Origin: Euonymus europaeus
Taxonomy: Eukaryota > Streptophyta > Magnoliopsida > Celastrales > Celastraceae
Direction of reading: 5' to 3'
DNA: 64,000 nucleotides
NCBI GenBank assembly: GCA_963580455.1
Contig: OY756958.1
Span: 7,080,501 to 7,144,500 of the forward strand
This document shows positions 10,759-22,571 of the stretch, piece after piece. A program made the position numbers and the translations under genes. The notes under the pieces are model-generated. The model was not told where the DNA came from and searched no databases. It worked only from the letters and a program-made list of their open reading frames with translations. Numbering within the stretch: the stretch's first letter is position 1; each line of letters starts with the position of its first letter.

Positions 10759-11528
10759 ACTATGCTCTTTCACTCTCTCTCTCTCTCTTAATTTCTCTAA
10801 TATACTTGTATTTGGTGTCCATTCCATGTGGATTGACATATGAAATAGAAGTTTTGAATTTTAGTAGGAACTAGATTGTATTCTTAGATTCAAGTGATGC
10901 AAACATAATTTTGCTTGATTATCTATTGAAATTGGTTTGTGGGTTTAGTTTTGTAAACATATATGGAATTATTGATAATTTAAATTTTTTTAGTTATTGA
11001 GACATGCATGTTTTTTCATTGGTTGATAACTGATTCCAGTGATGCAAACATAATTTTGCTTGATTATCTATTGAAATTGGTTTGTGGGTTTAGTTTTGTA
11101 AGCATATATGGAGTTATTAATAATTGTTTTTTAGTTGCTGAGACATGCATGTTTTTTCATTGGTTGAGAACTGTTTGTTATTCAAGTTGAGAATAAAATA
11201 ATTGTGAGGTTGAGAACCAAACTGTTTGTTAGTAAATGAGAACTGAATTTTATTTCATTGGTTGAAAACTGTTTATTTTTACTTGGTTGAGAACTGCATT
11301 ATTTGATTAGTTGAGAACTGTCTATTTTTATTGGCTAAGAACTGTCCATTTTGCCTTTGTTAAGAAATGTATGTTTTTGATTGGTTGAAAATTGACTGTT
11401 TAGATGTACTGTGAGTTTTTAAATAAGATATTTTATTTTTTAAAATTTTAATTTTTTATGTCATACGCTTACAAAACATGTCATGTAGACTTGGATTAAT
11501 GTTGGGCTACAAAAACTTAAGCTATTTA

Positions 11529-13339
11529 TGCTTCGTTTGTTTCATGGAAAACTATTCATTTATGGAAATTATTTTTACAAGAAAAAGAATTACAGGAAAA
11601 GTATTAATTTTCTGACATTTGGCCAAATATACAGAATATCTTTTTCAGTGTTTGTTTGTTTTATAAAAAAAATCATATTTTCTATTACTTTCTTACTAAT
11701 GATAAAGAGTAACTACAAAGTTATCTCTAAATATAATAGTAGAATCTCAACAATAGAAAAAACGTAAATGTCTTGACACTTAAATTTTAACTTAGAATAA
11801 CAATAACTAAAACTTCAATAGTTGAAAAAAAAATTCAGGCACATTCGATATTTTAGACCACAACATAATCAAAGAGATATAAACTTTTATGAGTACCAAA
11901 CTTAAGAGCAGATCATCAAAGCAAAGTCATTACAGTTCCATCTATATTTATTAATGTCCTCAAAGTGATTAGCATGAAATAAAAAGAGATCATATGCAAA
12001 TAGTAATAAAGCTTTGGTTGACGATCACAAAATCTTTGAGTTCAATCCCAAATGCAACTCAAAACCCAAACTTTTCCGATCTACAAGTGAGAAGAAAATT
12101 AATTAGAATGCTTATAAGATGACCTTAACCCACATTACCTTAGTACCAGAGACTTACCCTTACAAACAACATCAAATCACCCATCAAATCACCCATCAAG
12201 TGCAGACCCTTAAGACTTACTGATAATTCTCCAAGCCACCACTCAGTATCTCATACACCCCTCAAAAAGCATTTCATGAAAGAATATTCAAGAACCCATC
12301 AATCGTATGAACTCTTCTTAATGAGTGAACTCACAAAAAGAAAATCATATCTTAATCCAAATCCATTTAGAGTAATGCATCTAGCTGTAAAATGTATATG
12401 AAACTGTTAAATATATAGAATAAAATCTATGACATGCAGAAACAAAAAATATCTCTGGGACACACCTCCTTCAAAACTCTTTGGGATTACAGTGCAGGAG
12501 CTACTTTGAAATTCAAACCCAACCAATAAAATTATAAAGTGCCTTTTACAATTTTAACCAATTCATAGTTTCTTTTGAATAAAAGCAAAGAAACTTGTTT
12601 CTGACTGACATTTTGTCAAACACCTACAAGTCATCACAGATGTCAAAAAGAAAACATAAATTTGACCGACATTGGCTAATATCTTGGAGGTATAGAATAT
12701 AGATACAAGCGCAGTCACAACAACATGGGCATTCTCAGAGATGCTAACCAGACTTCAGGTCCAATATATCAAAATAAATCCACCAAGATATGAGCAAAAA
12801 AAGTACCCAACAAGCAACAGTGAAGCTATCGAATCCAGAAAATCTCAACCTATTACCCAGACCCAGCTGCAGAACCTCTCTTGAATCAGATCAAGGCACA
12901 AAAGCAAAGCATATCACATAGATAAAGTACCAAAACTAAGCCAAGTGAAGAACCACCGAGAGAATGTGGAGACACCATCTTAGAGCACCCCAAAAAAGAG
13001 GAAACAGAAATCAAGGATTAGAAAGGGAAAAGAATAATCTCGCCTAAGAATCGACAACTTCTGGCATGATTGTTGGGGATGTCGAGCTTCAGCTTCAAAT
13101 CAGATGGGATATCGACATCACACAACTTCTTTCTTCTTTCTTGCGTCTGGACCATAGAGGAGAGCTACGGAAAACGAATGCCTGACTTTTTAAAGGGACG
13201 TCGTTTTCCCTGTTTAGGGTTTATTTTTAGTTTGACTTTTATTTATTTGTAATTAACTTTCTTAATTTCCTGTTAACAAACACTACAAATTTGTAAAATA
13301 TTTTCCTATAGAGATATTTTCTCCGAAACAAACGGAGCC
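11529..13339. mobile_element. PIF/Harbinger-like non-autonomous element, 1.81 kb
   Basis: Unit A reads CTATTTAGCATCATC without interruption at 7926-7940. Unit B has the same sequence split by this insertion with TTA on both sides (11526-11528, 13340-13342), a 3-bp target duplication. The termini are imperfect inverted repeats: TGCTTCGTTTGTTTC at the left and GGCTCCGTTTGTTTC on the complement of the right end (13 of 15 match). TTA duplication with such ends points to PIF/Harbinger or Tourist. There is no transposase frame. The right 1.1 kb, read on the minus strand, looks like a host 5' leader (pyrimidine-rich, with GGTAATAGG and TTTGCAG-like features), possibly captured DNA. Confidence 0.75.
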
Positions 13340-14417
13340 TTAGCATCATCCTGGGAAAATTAACAAGCGATGTCAAAAAATCAAGAAATTTTTTCTATGT
13401 TTACTCTGATGCATGATGTTTGTTCTGTAAAAAATTGGGGCTTAAATGTACTCTGTAGGGAAAAAAATTGCCAACCCAAGTTGCATACGCCCGTAACTTC
13501 AAAAATTCATAGAATATTCTACCGATTGAGTTAGATGCTGAAACTATTTTGGTTGAAAAATCTTTTGAATAAGCTTTCCAACGCCATGTAGCATGCTCAA
13601 TTTGAACTTTTGATTTGAAAGTTGTGGATTTTTGAAATTTGCTTATGAATCCAGAAATTTTTGGTTAAAATTAATTCTTTTTTTTTCGAGGTACATACGC
13701 ACTTCCAAATGAGAGATTTCATTGCACTCTCTGCCATATAGCCACCTATATGCCACCTCAACGTTCAGATCGCAGAGGTGTGGTCGTCGGAAAGGTTTTG
13801 GAAAGCGACACGTGTAATACACGTGCAGGACTCGGGTCATATGGCATGTTGACCAGCATGCTACCGGGTCATGTGGAGGGTCTGCATGATCTGTGGACCT
13901 GAGATCCGGGTTGGGCTCGCTAGTCAAATTTGTTTTTAATTTTGTTATTATTGTATATTTTTTCATCTTAGGTTTGCCTTGCGAGTCTAGGTCATAATTT
14001 TTTATAAGAAAATAAATAAATAAAATAAAATTGATTCCTATTTTTGGTGCCTGGAGGCGCTGTGAGGCCCATAGGAACCCATTTTTTCCCTTTTTTTTAA
14101 ATTTTTTTTTGGCCCACCGAATTGTATTTTTATACGCTATTTTGATGAAAAATGTATGACTTTGTTTTTGTAAATGCATGCATAAATTATTAGAGAAAAT
14201 CCAGATTGGGAAGGGTACACTATACTGTTTTTGGACAAGCTGATTAGAGTTGTTTTTTTTTTTTGAAAAGGTCATATATAGACTTGCATTGTATTGCACT
14301 GCCATCCAAACAGAAGAATGGTGCTTATCAAAGCACAAGCCACCTCTTGGTGGAAGGCACTACAAAGAAAGGAAAATACAATTGGAACAGAAATTTAAAA
14401 AAAAACAATAATCAGTG

Positions 14418-14834
14418 TTAACACTTCATATCCATATTTGAATCCCTTAAAAGCCTACACGAAGCTTTTTCCTTTGCGATATCAAATGCTAAATCTTCAG
14501 GGAATTCCTCCATCCAGATCGTAAAATCTCTAAGAATCAAAACCCTCTTTGCTAATTTATCGGCCAACACATTTACTTTTTTGTTAACATGGGAGATAGA
14601 CCAAGCGGAGAAAAAAGATAGCATCCTTTTAATTTCTGCAATCACCGAACCCCAACTTGAGAGAGGAAGATCTTCTCCCTTAATTGCATTAACAAGTGAT
14701 AGAGAATCTCCTTCGAGCTCCAAACATTTGAATCTCATGTCTCTCGCGAGTTGAACTGCAAATAATAGGGTTTGAGCTTCAGCTAGTTGAGGCTTCAAAT
14801 AAGCCTCACGCATCAGACACCCATAAGCTAGCAC
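14418..14834 (-). pseudogene. RNase-H-like domain fragment (unit B copy)
   Basis: Copy of the 9016-9465 frame, with a handful of amino-acid differences and the AEA, GDS and LADKLAK motifs kept. A 4-base deletion near 14852 puts the upstream ATG out of frame, so the open part begins at a GTG and is shorter. Both copies being open over 135 or more codons may simply reflect the recent duplication. Confidence 0.6.
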
Positions 14835-15141
14835 ATCTCCTTGATCATCACAAAAAATAGGCTCCCAACATTATTTTTTATTTTAATAAGCATGTAAATT
14901 TATTGAAATTGGATTTTAGTAAAAGAAAGTGAATTATGACTGAACTCCTTGAGTGAGTTCGTTTAAAGAATTACTTAGTTGCCCAAGAATTGATTCTCAC
15001 TAGTGACATGTCCGCGCTTCGCGTGACTGTTTTTTGAAGTGCGATTTTTTTCCTATATGTATTGTAACTTTTTCCCTAAATTATATCTTTCACCAAGACT
15101 TGAAATATAAATTTACAGTGGTGTCTAACTTATACACATTA

Positions 15142-15201
15142 TGTCACGCCCCTCTCCCAGATAGGTGCGAATGAGCACCCACGAATCCTAGAGGCATGAG
15201 T
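15142..15201 (-). repeat. left terminal segment: inverted copy of the 3' LTR end
   Basis: The plus strand reads TGTCACGCCCCTCTCCCAG, then ATAGGTGCGAATGAGCACCC, then AGAGGCATGAG. The reverse complement of 22100-22160 reads TGTCACGCCCCTATCCCAG, ATAGGTGTGAATGAGCATCC, AGAGGCGTGAC. The element's left end is therefore the right end of its own LTR turned round, abutting the primer-binding site. Confidence 0.85.
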
Positions 15202-15203
15202 GT

Positions 15204-15216
15204 TTGCTATCAGAGC
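15204..15216 (+). other. primer-binding site for initiator tRNA-Met
   Basis: TTGCTATCAGAGC differs by one base from TTGGTATCAGAGC, the usual plant tRNA-iMet complement. The duplicate at 9798-9812 reads TTTGGTATCGGAGCG. It marks the start of the internal region. Confidence 0.75.
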
Positions 15217-15529
15217 GAGGTTAGTTAGTTTTTGGGAGGTTATTCAGTTTTTTTAGTTTTCCCCGGCTACACATCACGCGCTTCCCAGCTGACGTGGGCG
15301 GGGTAGAGGTGAGCTTCCGAATACGGTTGATGAGGTCGAGTTACTGATACTCGAGGAGGTTCCAGTTGTGCGAGGTCGAGGGCGCGGTCGAGGTAGAGCA
15401 TGTGGTCGTGGACGAGGTCGCGGCCGTGTTATTCAGGATCAGGTAGTGGAGCAGGAGCAGCTACCAACATCTGCAGCACCCGTAGGTGTGGAGGGTGCGA
15501 TAGAGACTTTACAATAGCAGTATAAAGAC

Positions 15530-16690
15530 ATGATGAGCATGATACAGACCATAGGTCAAGCGGTAGCAGCTTTAGCTTCACAGATTACACAGCGGTTACA
15601 CCAGATTTAGTCGGTGCACCTGTTCAGTTACCACTTGTCATTCAGTCAATAGCAGGTCAAATGGTTCCAACGTAGACAGCACCACTAGCAATTGATGCTT
15701 CCATCACTGAGTTAGCTCAATTGAGGAAAACGAGACCTCCAGTATATCGAGGAGTGGTAGATCCTAAGGCAATCGAGGATTGGTTGCGACAACTAAGCAG
15801 ATAGATGGTGACGCTCAGGATACCTGATGAGAGGAGAGCTTTGTTGGCTTCGGCATTTTTAGAGGATGATGCTTATGTCTGGTGGGAGAGTATGACTATT
15901 GGTCAAGAGAGTATGTAGATGCCATGGTTAGAGTTTGAGACACTGTTTCTAGCACGGTATGTTCCCCAGGCCATTCGCGTTGCGAAGGCCAAGGAGTTTT
16001 TAGAGTTGATTCGAGGTAGGGATATGACGGTGTCACAGTATCAAGCACGGTTTGAGGAGCTTGGTCGGTATGGAGAGGAGTATATTGCCACTGAGGAGAA
16101 GAAGATACTGAGGTTTTAGCGCGAGTTGAAACCCTGCATTTCAGAGCGTTTAGCAGGGATGATGGTTCGCACCTACCGGGAGTGCATTGACAGAGCATTT
16201 GATATTGAGAGGAGCATGGTTGATTTGCAGGATTATTGGGAGCTTCATAAGAGGAAGTATGGGGATACTTCTTCTGCCTCAGGGAGCAGTAGTAGACAGA
16301 GGACTGAGGGTCAGAGACAGAGGCCCAGACAAGATCAAGGGCAGAGATTCCAGAACAGGAGGCAGGACCATCCGAGTCAGCAGCAGAGTTCTCAGAGATA
16401 GGGACAGTAGGGTCCGCAGCAGGGACAGCAGGGACAGGGGTCTATATTAGAACTCTATTGTTATGCGTGTGGTCATACGGACACATGATATTAGACTGTC
16501 CCAGGGCTGATAGTCCATTGTGTTTCTATTATGGATTATCAGGACATGTCCGGATTGATTGACCGAGAAGACGTGCAGCACCATCAGGTAGAGGGCAGGG
16601 AGCCCCAGCACCAGCAGTACTGGCACCTAGAGCTCTAGTAGGCAGAAGGGCCAGACCTCCAGCACCACCAGTGAGCTGGAGTTTATGCAG
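15530..16690 (+). pseudogene. gypsy gag with double zinc knuckle, broken
   Basis: The retrotransposon gag (capsid) domain is clear: RGVVDPKAIEDWL, DDAYVWWESM, FLARYVPQAIRVAKAKEF and YQARFEELGRY. A basic Q/R-rich linker follows. Stops at 15802, 15916, 16117 and 16399 fall where the family has Q or another codon one C-to-T change away. The first zinc knuckle (C-Y-A-C-G-H-T-G-H...DC) near 16460-16500 has a one-base deletion. The second (from about 16516, CFYYG...GH) has lost its second and last cysteines. It cannot make a functional capsid. Confidence 0.75.
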
Positions 16691-19600
16691 TTTCACCAGA
16701 CCGTGATTTCATTGGAGGTAGAGTTCTACTTTTCAGTTCTTGGGCTCGTGCTTTATTTGACACTGGTGCCACACATTCGTTTATTTCTACATCTTTTGTT
16801 GAGGCATTAGGGTTGGAGATTAGTAGTAGATTCTCTGTTGGGATTAGGTACCGTAGTGAGTGGCATCTGTAGAGGTTGTATCTTTCGATTTGCTGGTCAT
16901 GAGTTTCAAGCAGACTTATACATCATGGAGTTCAGTGATTATGATGTGATACTTGGATTAGACTGGTTGACCGACTATGATGCTGTGATAGATTGTACAG
17001 AGCGTAGGGTCACGCTGACATCACCATCTGGGCGAGTTAGTTTTTGTGGGTCACGGGTTATCACATGTTCACACTTTCTCGACAACCCATAATATACTAA
17101 CTGCCTAGTGGCGAGCTTGATTTCTACATTGGAGATTGAGGCTAGCACGGCTGTGCCAGTGGTAGAGGAGTACTTGGATGTGTTTCCTGAGGAGTTACCA
17201 GGGTTATCATCACATCGTAAGATTGATTTTTTTATTGAGTTACATCCGGGTATAGACCCGATTTCTATTCCACCGTATAGGATGGCTCTAGCAGAGTTGA
17301 AAGAGTTGGATAGGCAGTTACGAGAGTTGTAGGGTCTAGGATTTATCAGACCCAATACTTCACCATGGGGTGCTCCAGTCCTCTTTGTGAAGAAGAAGGA
17401 CGGATTAATGAGGATGTGTGTAGACTATAGGTAGTTGAATAAGGTGACTGTGAAGAACAAGTACCTGTTGCCAAGGATAAATGATCTGTTTGATCAATTG
17501 AGGGGTAGTCACTATTACTCCAAGATTGATCTCAGGTCATGTTATCACCAGCTGAGGATTCGGGTGGAGGACATATTGAAGACAACATTTCGTACTCGGT
17601 ATTGTCATTATGAGTTTCTGGTCATGCCATTTGGGCTGACCAATGCCCTAGCAGCTTTCATGGACTTAATGCATAGGGTGTTTAGACAGTATCTTGACCA
17701 GTTTGTGATAGTCTTCATCGATGACATATTGGTGTATTTGGCCACAGAGGAGGAGCATAGGGGCATTTGAGGATTGTATTGCAGACACTCAGGGAGCATC
17801 AGCTGTATGCCAAACTGAGTAAGTGCGAGTTTTGGGCTACCCAGGTGAGATTCTTGGGGCATGTGATATCCAAAGATGGAGTGGCAATGGATCCTGCCAA
17901 GGTGGAGGCCTTGTTGGATTGGAGGACTCAGAGGACAGTAGGAGAGATTCGTAGTTTCCTAGGATTTGCAGGTTACTACAGGAGGTTTATAGAGAGATTT
18001 TCATGGATTGCTGCACTGATGACTGAGTTGACGCGAAAGGGTGTTCCTTTTGTGTGGACTGATAAATGTGAGCAGGCTTTTTGGGAGCTGAAGACTCGAC
18101 TCACATCACCTCCAGTTCTGACCATTTCGGATAGTGGTATAGGTTACCATGTATATTGTGATGCTTCAGGGATCGGATTAGGTTGCGTGCTTATGCAGTA
18201 GGAGAGGGTGGTTGAGTATGCTTCACGACTGTTGAAGTCGCATGAGAGGAATTATCCCGTACATGATTTGGAGTTGGCTATTATAGTGTTCGCACTTAAG
18301 CAATGGAGGCATTATATTTATGAGGAGCAGTTTGAGGTGTTTTCAGATCACCGAAGTTTACGAATCTTATTAACACAGAAGGATCTGAATTAGAGGCAGA
18401 GGAGATGGATGGAGTATCTTGGAGATTATGATTTCTCATTGCAGTATCAACCAGGCAAGGCCAATGTGGTGGCTGACGCCTTAAGTAGGAAGTTGACAGT
18501 GGCACGATTGTCACTGCGGGAGTTTGATTTGGTGGACACCATTGAGTAGCACCGATTAGATATTGATGACAGGGGTGAGAGATGCTTTTTGAGGAGTTTG
18601 GTGAGCCGTCCAGCACTAGTACAGAAGGTGTTGGATGCACAGCTCGACGATGCGACTTTTGATGATATTAAGGCTATGAAGGGTTGGATTCGAGGTGTTG
18701 ATGGAGGATTTCGTTTTAGAGGCCGACTGGTGGTTTCGGAAGATGTTGAGTTGAGAGATGAGATACTTAGAGAGGCATACTATTCTCAATTTGCGATACA
18801 TCTTGGTGCTACTAAGATGTATCAAGATTTACGGAGACAGTATTGGTAGAGCGGACTGAAGGGAGATGTGGCCCAAACTGTGTAGAGATGGCTTTACCTG
18901 TCGACATGTTAAGGGAGAGCATAGGAGAACTCCTGGATTATTACAGCCGCTTCCGTTACACGAGTGGAAGTGGGAGCATGTGTGTATGGATTTTGTGATG
19001 GGTTTACCAAAGACTGTGAGGAGACATGATACCTTGTGGGTCATTGTTGATAGATTGACGAAGACTGCTCACTTTTTATTGATTCAACAAACTGACTCGA
19101 TGGAGGCACTTACTAGACTCTACATTCGAGAGGTTGTATAGCTACATGAGCTACCCGTGTCCATTATATTCGATAAGGATCCTCGTTTCACTTCTTTCTT
19201 TTGGAGCAGTGTTCAGGACACGCTGGGGACGATGCTGAGTTTCAGTACAGCGTTTCACCCACAGACTGACGGCTAGAGTGAGAGGACTATACAGATTTTG
19301 TAGGACATTCTTCGGTCATGTTTTATGGATTTCAGTGGTGATTGGGAGACTCACATCCCACTGGTAGAGTTTGTGTATAACAACTCTTACCAGAGTAGTA
19401 TTCAGATGACACCATTTGAGGCACTTTATGGTAGGACATGTAGGTCACCACTTTGTTAGTCCGAGGTTGGGGACAAACCCTTGTTGGGACCATATTTAGT
19501 TCAGCAGACCACTGAGGCTGTGGCAATTATCAGACAGTGACTTTTGACGGCTCAGTCACGTCAGAAGAGTTATGCAGATTGCAGATGGAGGCCTCTAGAT

Positions 19601-20029
19601 TTTCAGATGGGTGACCACGTATTCCTCAAGATTAGTTCGAAACGAGAGATACAGCGTTTTGGTAGATCAGGGAAGTTAACCCCCAGGTTTATTGGACCAT
19701 TTGAGATCTTGGAGAGAGTGGGGAGTTTGGCTTATAGGTTGGCATTACCACCACAGCTGTCCGGAGTTCATGGTGTGTTTCATGTTTCTATGTTACAGAG
19801 GTATCATCGTGATCCCTCCCATATTATTAATTGGTCGACTCTGGAGATTGGAGAGAATGCTACCTATAAGGTACGTCCGGTTCGGATTTTGGATAGCCAG
19901 ATACGGAGATTGTGTTCGAAGACCATACTCTTGGTTAAGGTGTTATGGCAACATTATGGAGTTCAGGAGGCTACCGAGGAGGTAGAGTTGGATATGCGGG
20001 AGCGCTATCCAGACTTGTTTACTATCTAG
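16690..20029 (+). pseudogene. gypsy pol: protease, reverse transcriptase, RNase H, integrase, broken
   Basis: Protease active site DTGA at 16759-16770, later VILGLDWLTDYDAVIDC. Reverse transcriptase: [19 protein letters not shown], with the FIDDIL catalytic aspartates at 17720-17725 intact. RNase [12 protein letters not shown] to [12 protein letters not shown] (18142-18495). Integrase: [36 protein letters not shown] and YNNSYQ, then a GPFEILERVG...GVFHVS tail. In-frame stops include 17330, 17432, 18199, 18391, 18547, 18847, 18883, 19139, 19274, 19301, 19457 and 19538. Frameshifts occur near 16830, 17760 and 18890. From 19142 to the genuine stop at 20027 a single frame carries four premature stops and no indel. 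Confidence 0.85.
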
Positions 20030-20122
20030 GTATTTCCTTGATTTTTACTGATTGTTTTTACTATCGATTTTATTATTATTATTACCTATCTTTATTTCAA
20101 TTTCGTCCTCGAAATTGAAATT

Positions 20123-20136
20123 TAAGGGGGGGAGGA
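20123..20136 (+). other. polypurine tract
   Basis: AAGGGGGGGAGGA lies directly before the TG of the 3' LTR at 20137. It is the expected plus-strand priming site. Confidence 0.8.
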
Positions 20137-22160
20137 TGTAATATCCCGAACCCAATTTTTTTAAAAATGATTTTTCAAACTAAATATTTTTAATAAATAC
20201 TACATGTTATTAGAAAAATATTGGCACGAGAATCACGTGAATCGGAGTTATATTGAAGCAGTTATGAATTTGGGAAGTTTAAGTAATTATTAGGTAAATG
20301 ACGGGCAAAAGAGTCATTTCACCTAGAAAATCTGGTAAAAACCAGATTTGGTCTTCTTCTTCTAGCAACTCACGCGAGAGAGAGAAAGTGGAGAATTAAA
20401 ATTGGATCTTTTGCGTTTGTGGTCCGATTGAGGCATGTGAGGTGTCGAAACGAAGCTTGTAGGGAGAGGATCAAAACCCAACTGGAATCGTCGTCATCGG
20501 AGCACGACAAACAGCAAAGGTTCGATTTTTTGGCGACTTCTACGATCGATCTCGGTCGATTCTGGTGGAGTTTTGGAGCGAGACAGGTACCATTAGATTG
20601 TATTTTTTGAGAGCTTCAATTTGATATGTGGTTCGCCTGTTAACGTCGCCGGAATCGAGTGTTCCAACGACGACAGTGGTTGACCCGAGTTGACTTTTTG
20701 ACCGGTTTGACTTTTTACTCGAGTTGACTTTTTTCCTCTGGTTGACTTTTAGGATGCTTTTTCTGTATTTTAACTGTATCGGGTATACGTATCAGTATTC
20801 CGATGCAGGAGTCTGATCAGGGGATTTTAGGGTTCGAATTTTGGTGGGTTGAGGACGTGTTATGGATTAGCGTCAGTCTGCGTTTCAGGTAGGGATTCTC
20901 CCCTATTTCTTATTTGGAGTTCCGTATTCGACGAACTCCTACTTATCAATTTGTGTGGAATTCCCGGGAGGTTGGGAATTTTTCTGTTTGTATTCTTATC
21001 TACTTTATTTCCGCAATTACAACTGTAGTATTTTATCATGCTATTATTGATGGTGTTTGTACGACTAGCTGCCCTCTTATGAGTTATGTCTTCTGTGAGG
21101 CCTACACTCAGAGGTGGGGCCCACCTCTTGCTTGTGTGCTATTTTGGAGAGTCCGGATAGGACTGTATTCTAGTGATTTTTTGTGATGATGCTACGAGAT
21201 TATTGATGGATGATTTGTAGTGTGTGGGACGCACATCGGGCGACCCAGCCTACTGGATGATTTATTGATGGTTCTGATCAGGTACGTACCTGGAGACCAG
21301 ATTGAGGTGGGGTACATCTTAGGGGACGCTCTTCGATGTGGGCGATGTTATCGAGTACCTATATAGGCTCGATCCTCATCCAATCTGGGGTGTGCTTGGA
21401 CTGGGAGACACCTTGCTGGGATGAGGGTGGGTCTAGGGGAGGATTTACTGATGTTATATGGATTTGAAATGGATTATGATTGAGTACTGATTTGAGAGTT
21501 GTACCTGAGGATTGTAGTGGTAGAACCTACTCGGTATCTACCCTACGGATTGATGATTTTGATGATGTGTATGATGGATCGATTTTCTCAGAGATTTTAT
21601 ATCCTATCACTCTATCACTTTATGATTTCCTTTATATTTTCTATATCTTACAGGTTTTCTTAATTTATCTCCGATCTATTGGAGTTCGGTGGTACTGAAG
21701 AGTATCACCATTTGAGTTTCTGTACATTCCATTTATAAATCTTGAGTTATACATTCTGTTTGCTCTGATTGTCGATATTCTCCATATCCCTGCTGTGCTT
21801 TTTGGCTCATCCCTTTCATTCATATGTTTTTCAGGTGAGATAGTCGGAATAGATTATTAGCGTAGGGGTGCGTGAGACGTGATGGGTAGCTGCTGAGGGA
21901 ATGTTTGTGTCTATTTTGTATCTACTTTTTGTTTCTACGATGTCTCGTATTTTCCGTTGTATACTCTGGTTTGTATGTTACAGTATGTCAGAATTTATAT
22001 ATATGTGTGTGACTACTTCTGGAGTTTTCTTGATGATTCATAGTGGCTTGGGTGGATATTTGGTTTAGATTCGATTCGGCAAACGGAGGGGTTCCCTGCC
22101 AGTCACGCCTCTGGGATTCATGGATGCTCATTCACACCTATCTGGGATAGGGGCGTGACA
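20137..22160 (+). mobile_element. gypsy 3' LTR, 2.02 kb
   Basis: Starts TGTAATATCCCGAACCC after the polypurine tract and ends GGGGCGTGACA at the CATTA target repeat. Open stretches inside (for example 20419-20610 and 20914-21186) have no recognisable domain and are treated as LTR sequence. There is no second full LTR at the left end for comparison. Confidence 0.85.
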
Positions 22161-22550
22161 CATTATGTTTATAAAATTTGTTTATCGTGATCTTATCCTA
22201 TATTTTTGATAAAAATAATTTTATTTAAAATTATACATTTTTTATAAGTATCTTCATCAATATTTACACGTAAGTCCAATGTTAATTATCTTATATATAT
22301 CTTAGAGTTTCTGGCATTTGTAATGTTGTTAAAGTGTTTTCTAAAATGATGTTGAATTTTTGCTTTTTAATTTTAATAGTTTGTTGTGATATATCGGGCT
22401 TGGTTTAAAATTAAATTATGAGTAGTTTGTTTGAATGTTTGTTTATCCATCACATTCGATTGCAAGGATTTCTTTGGTTCGGCCATTCTTTGCTGGTCTC
22501 TGCTGGTTGTGTTTCGACTTTCGTGTGTTTTGTATTGTTTTGTTGTGTGA

Positions 22551-22571
22551 GGGGGGGGGGGGGGGGGGGGG
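22551..22571 (+). repeat. homopolymer run of 21 G
   Basis: Uninterrupted G run inside the Helitron, preceded by GTGTGA and followed by TTGCGGGG. Its length is likely to be uncertain in the assembly. Confidence 0.9.

Larger units (their letters stand above)
9838..15234. repeat. tandem duplication, unit B
   Basis: Second copy of 4441-9837. Relative to A it lacks the counterpart of about 4861-6606 and has a 1.81-kb insertion at 11529-13339. Otherwise it is collinear, with scattered substitutions and small indels. It continues without a break into the full gypsy element, so B keeps the original right-hand junction. Confidence 0.85.
15142..22160 (+). mobile_element. Ty3/gypsy retrotransposon, coding-dead, aberrant 5' end
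   Basis: TG...CA ends (TGTCACG...GGCGTGACA) are flanked by CATTA at 15137-15141 and 22161-22165. Order: 60-bp terminal segment, primer-binding site, gag, protease, reverse transcriptase, RNase H, integrase, polypurine tract, 3' LTR. This pol order defines Ty3/gypsy. The integrase tail (GVHGVFHVS, then VKVLW...ERYPDLF) resembles chromovirus-type plant elements such as Tekay/Del, but I did not see a clear chromodomain. There is no 2-kb 5' LTR. See the separate entry for the left end. Confidence 0.85.

Noticed and set aside
13070..13252. 60-codon plus-strand frame inside the PIF/Harbinger-like element
   Set aside because: It has no transposase motif. It opposes the strand on which the captured-leader-like sequence reads and is short enough to be chance.
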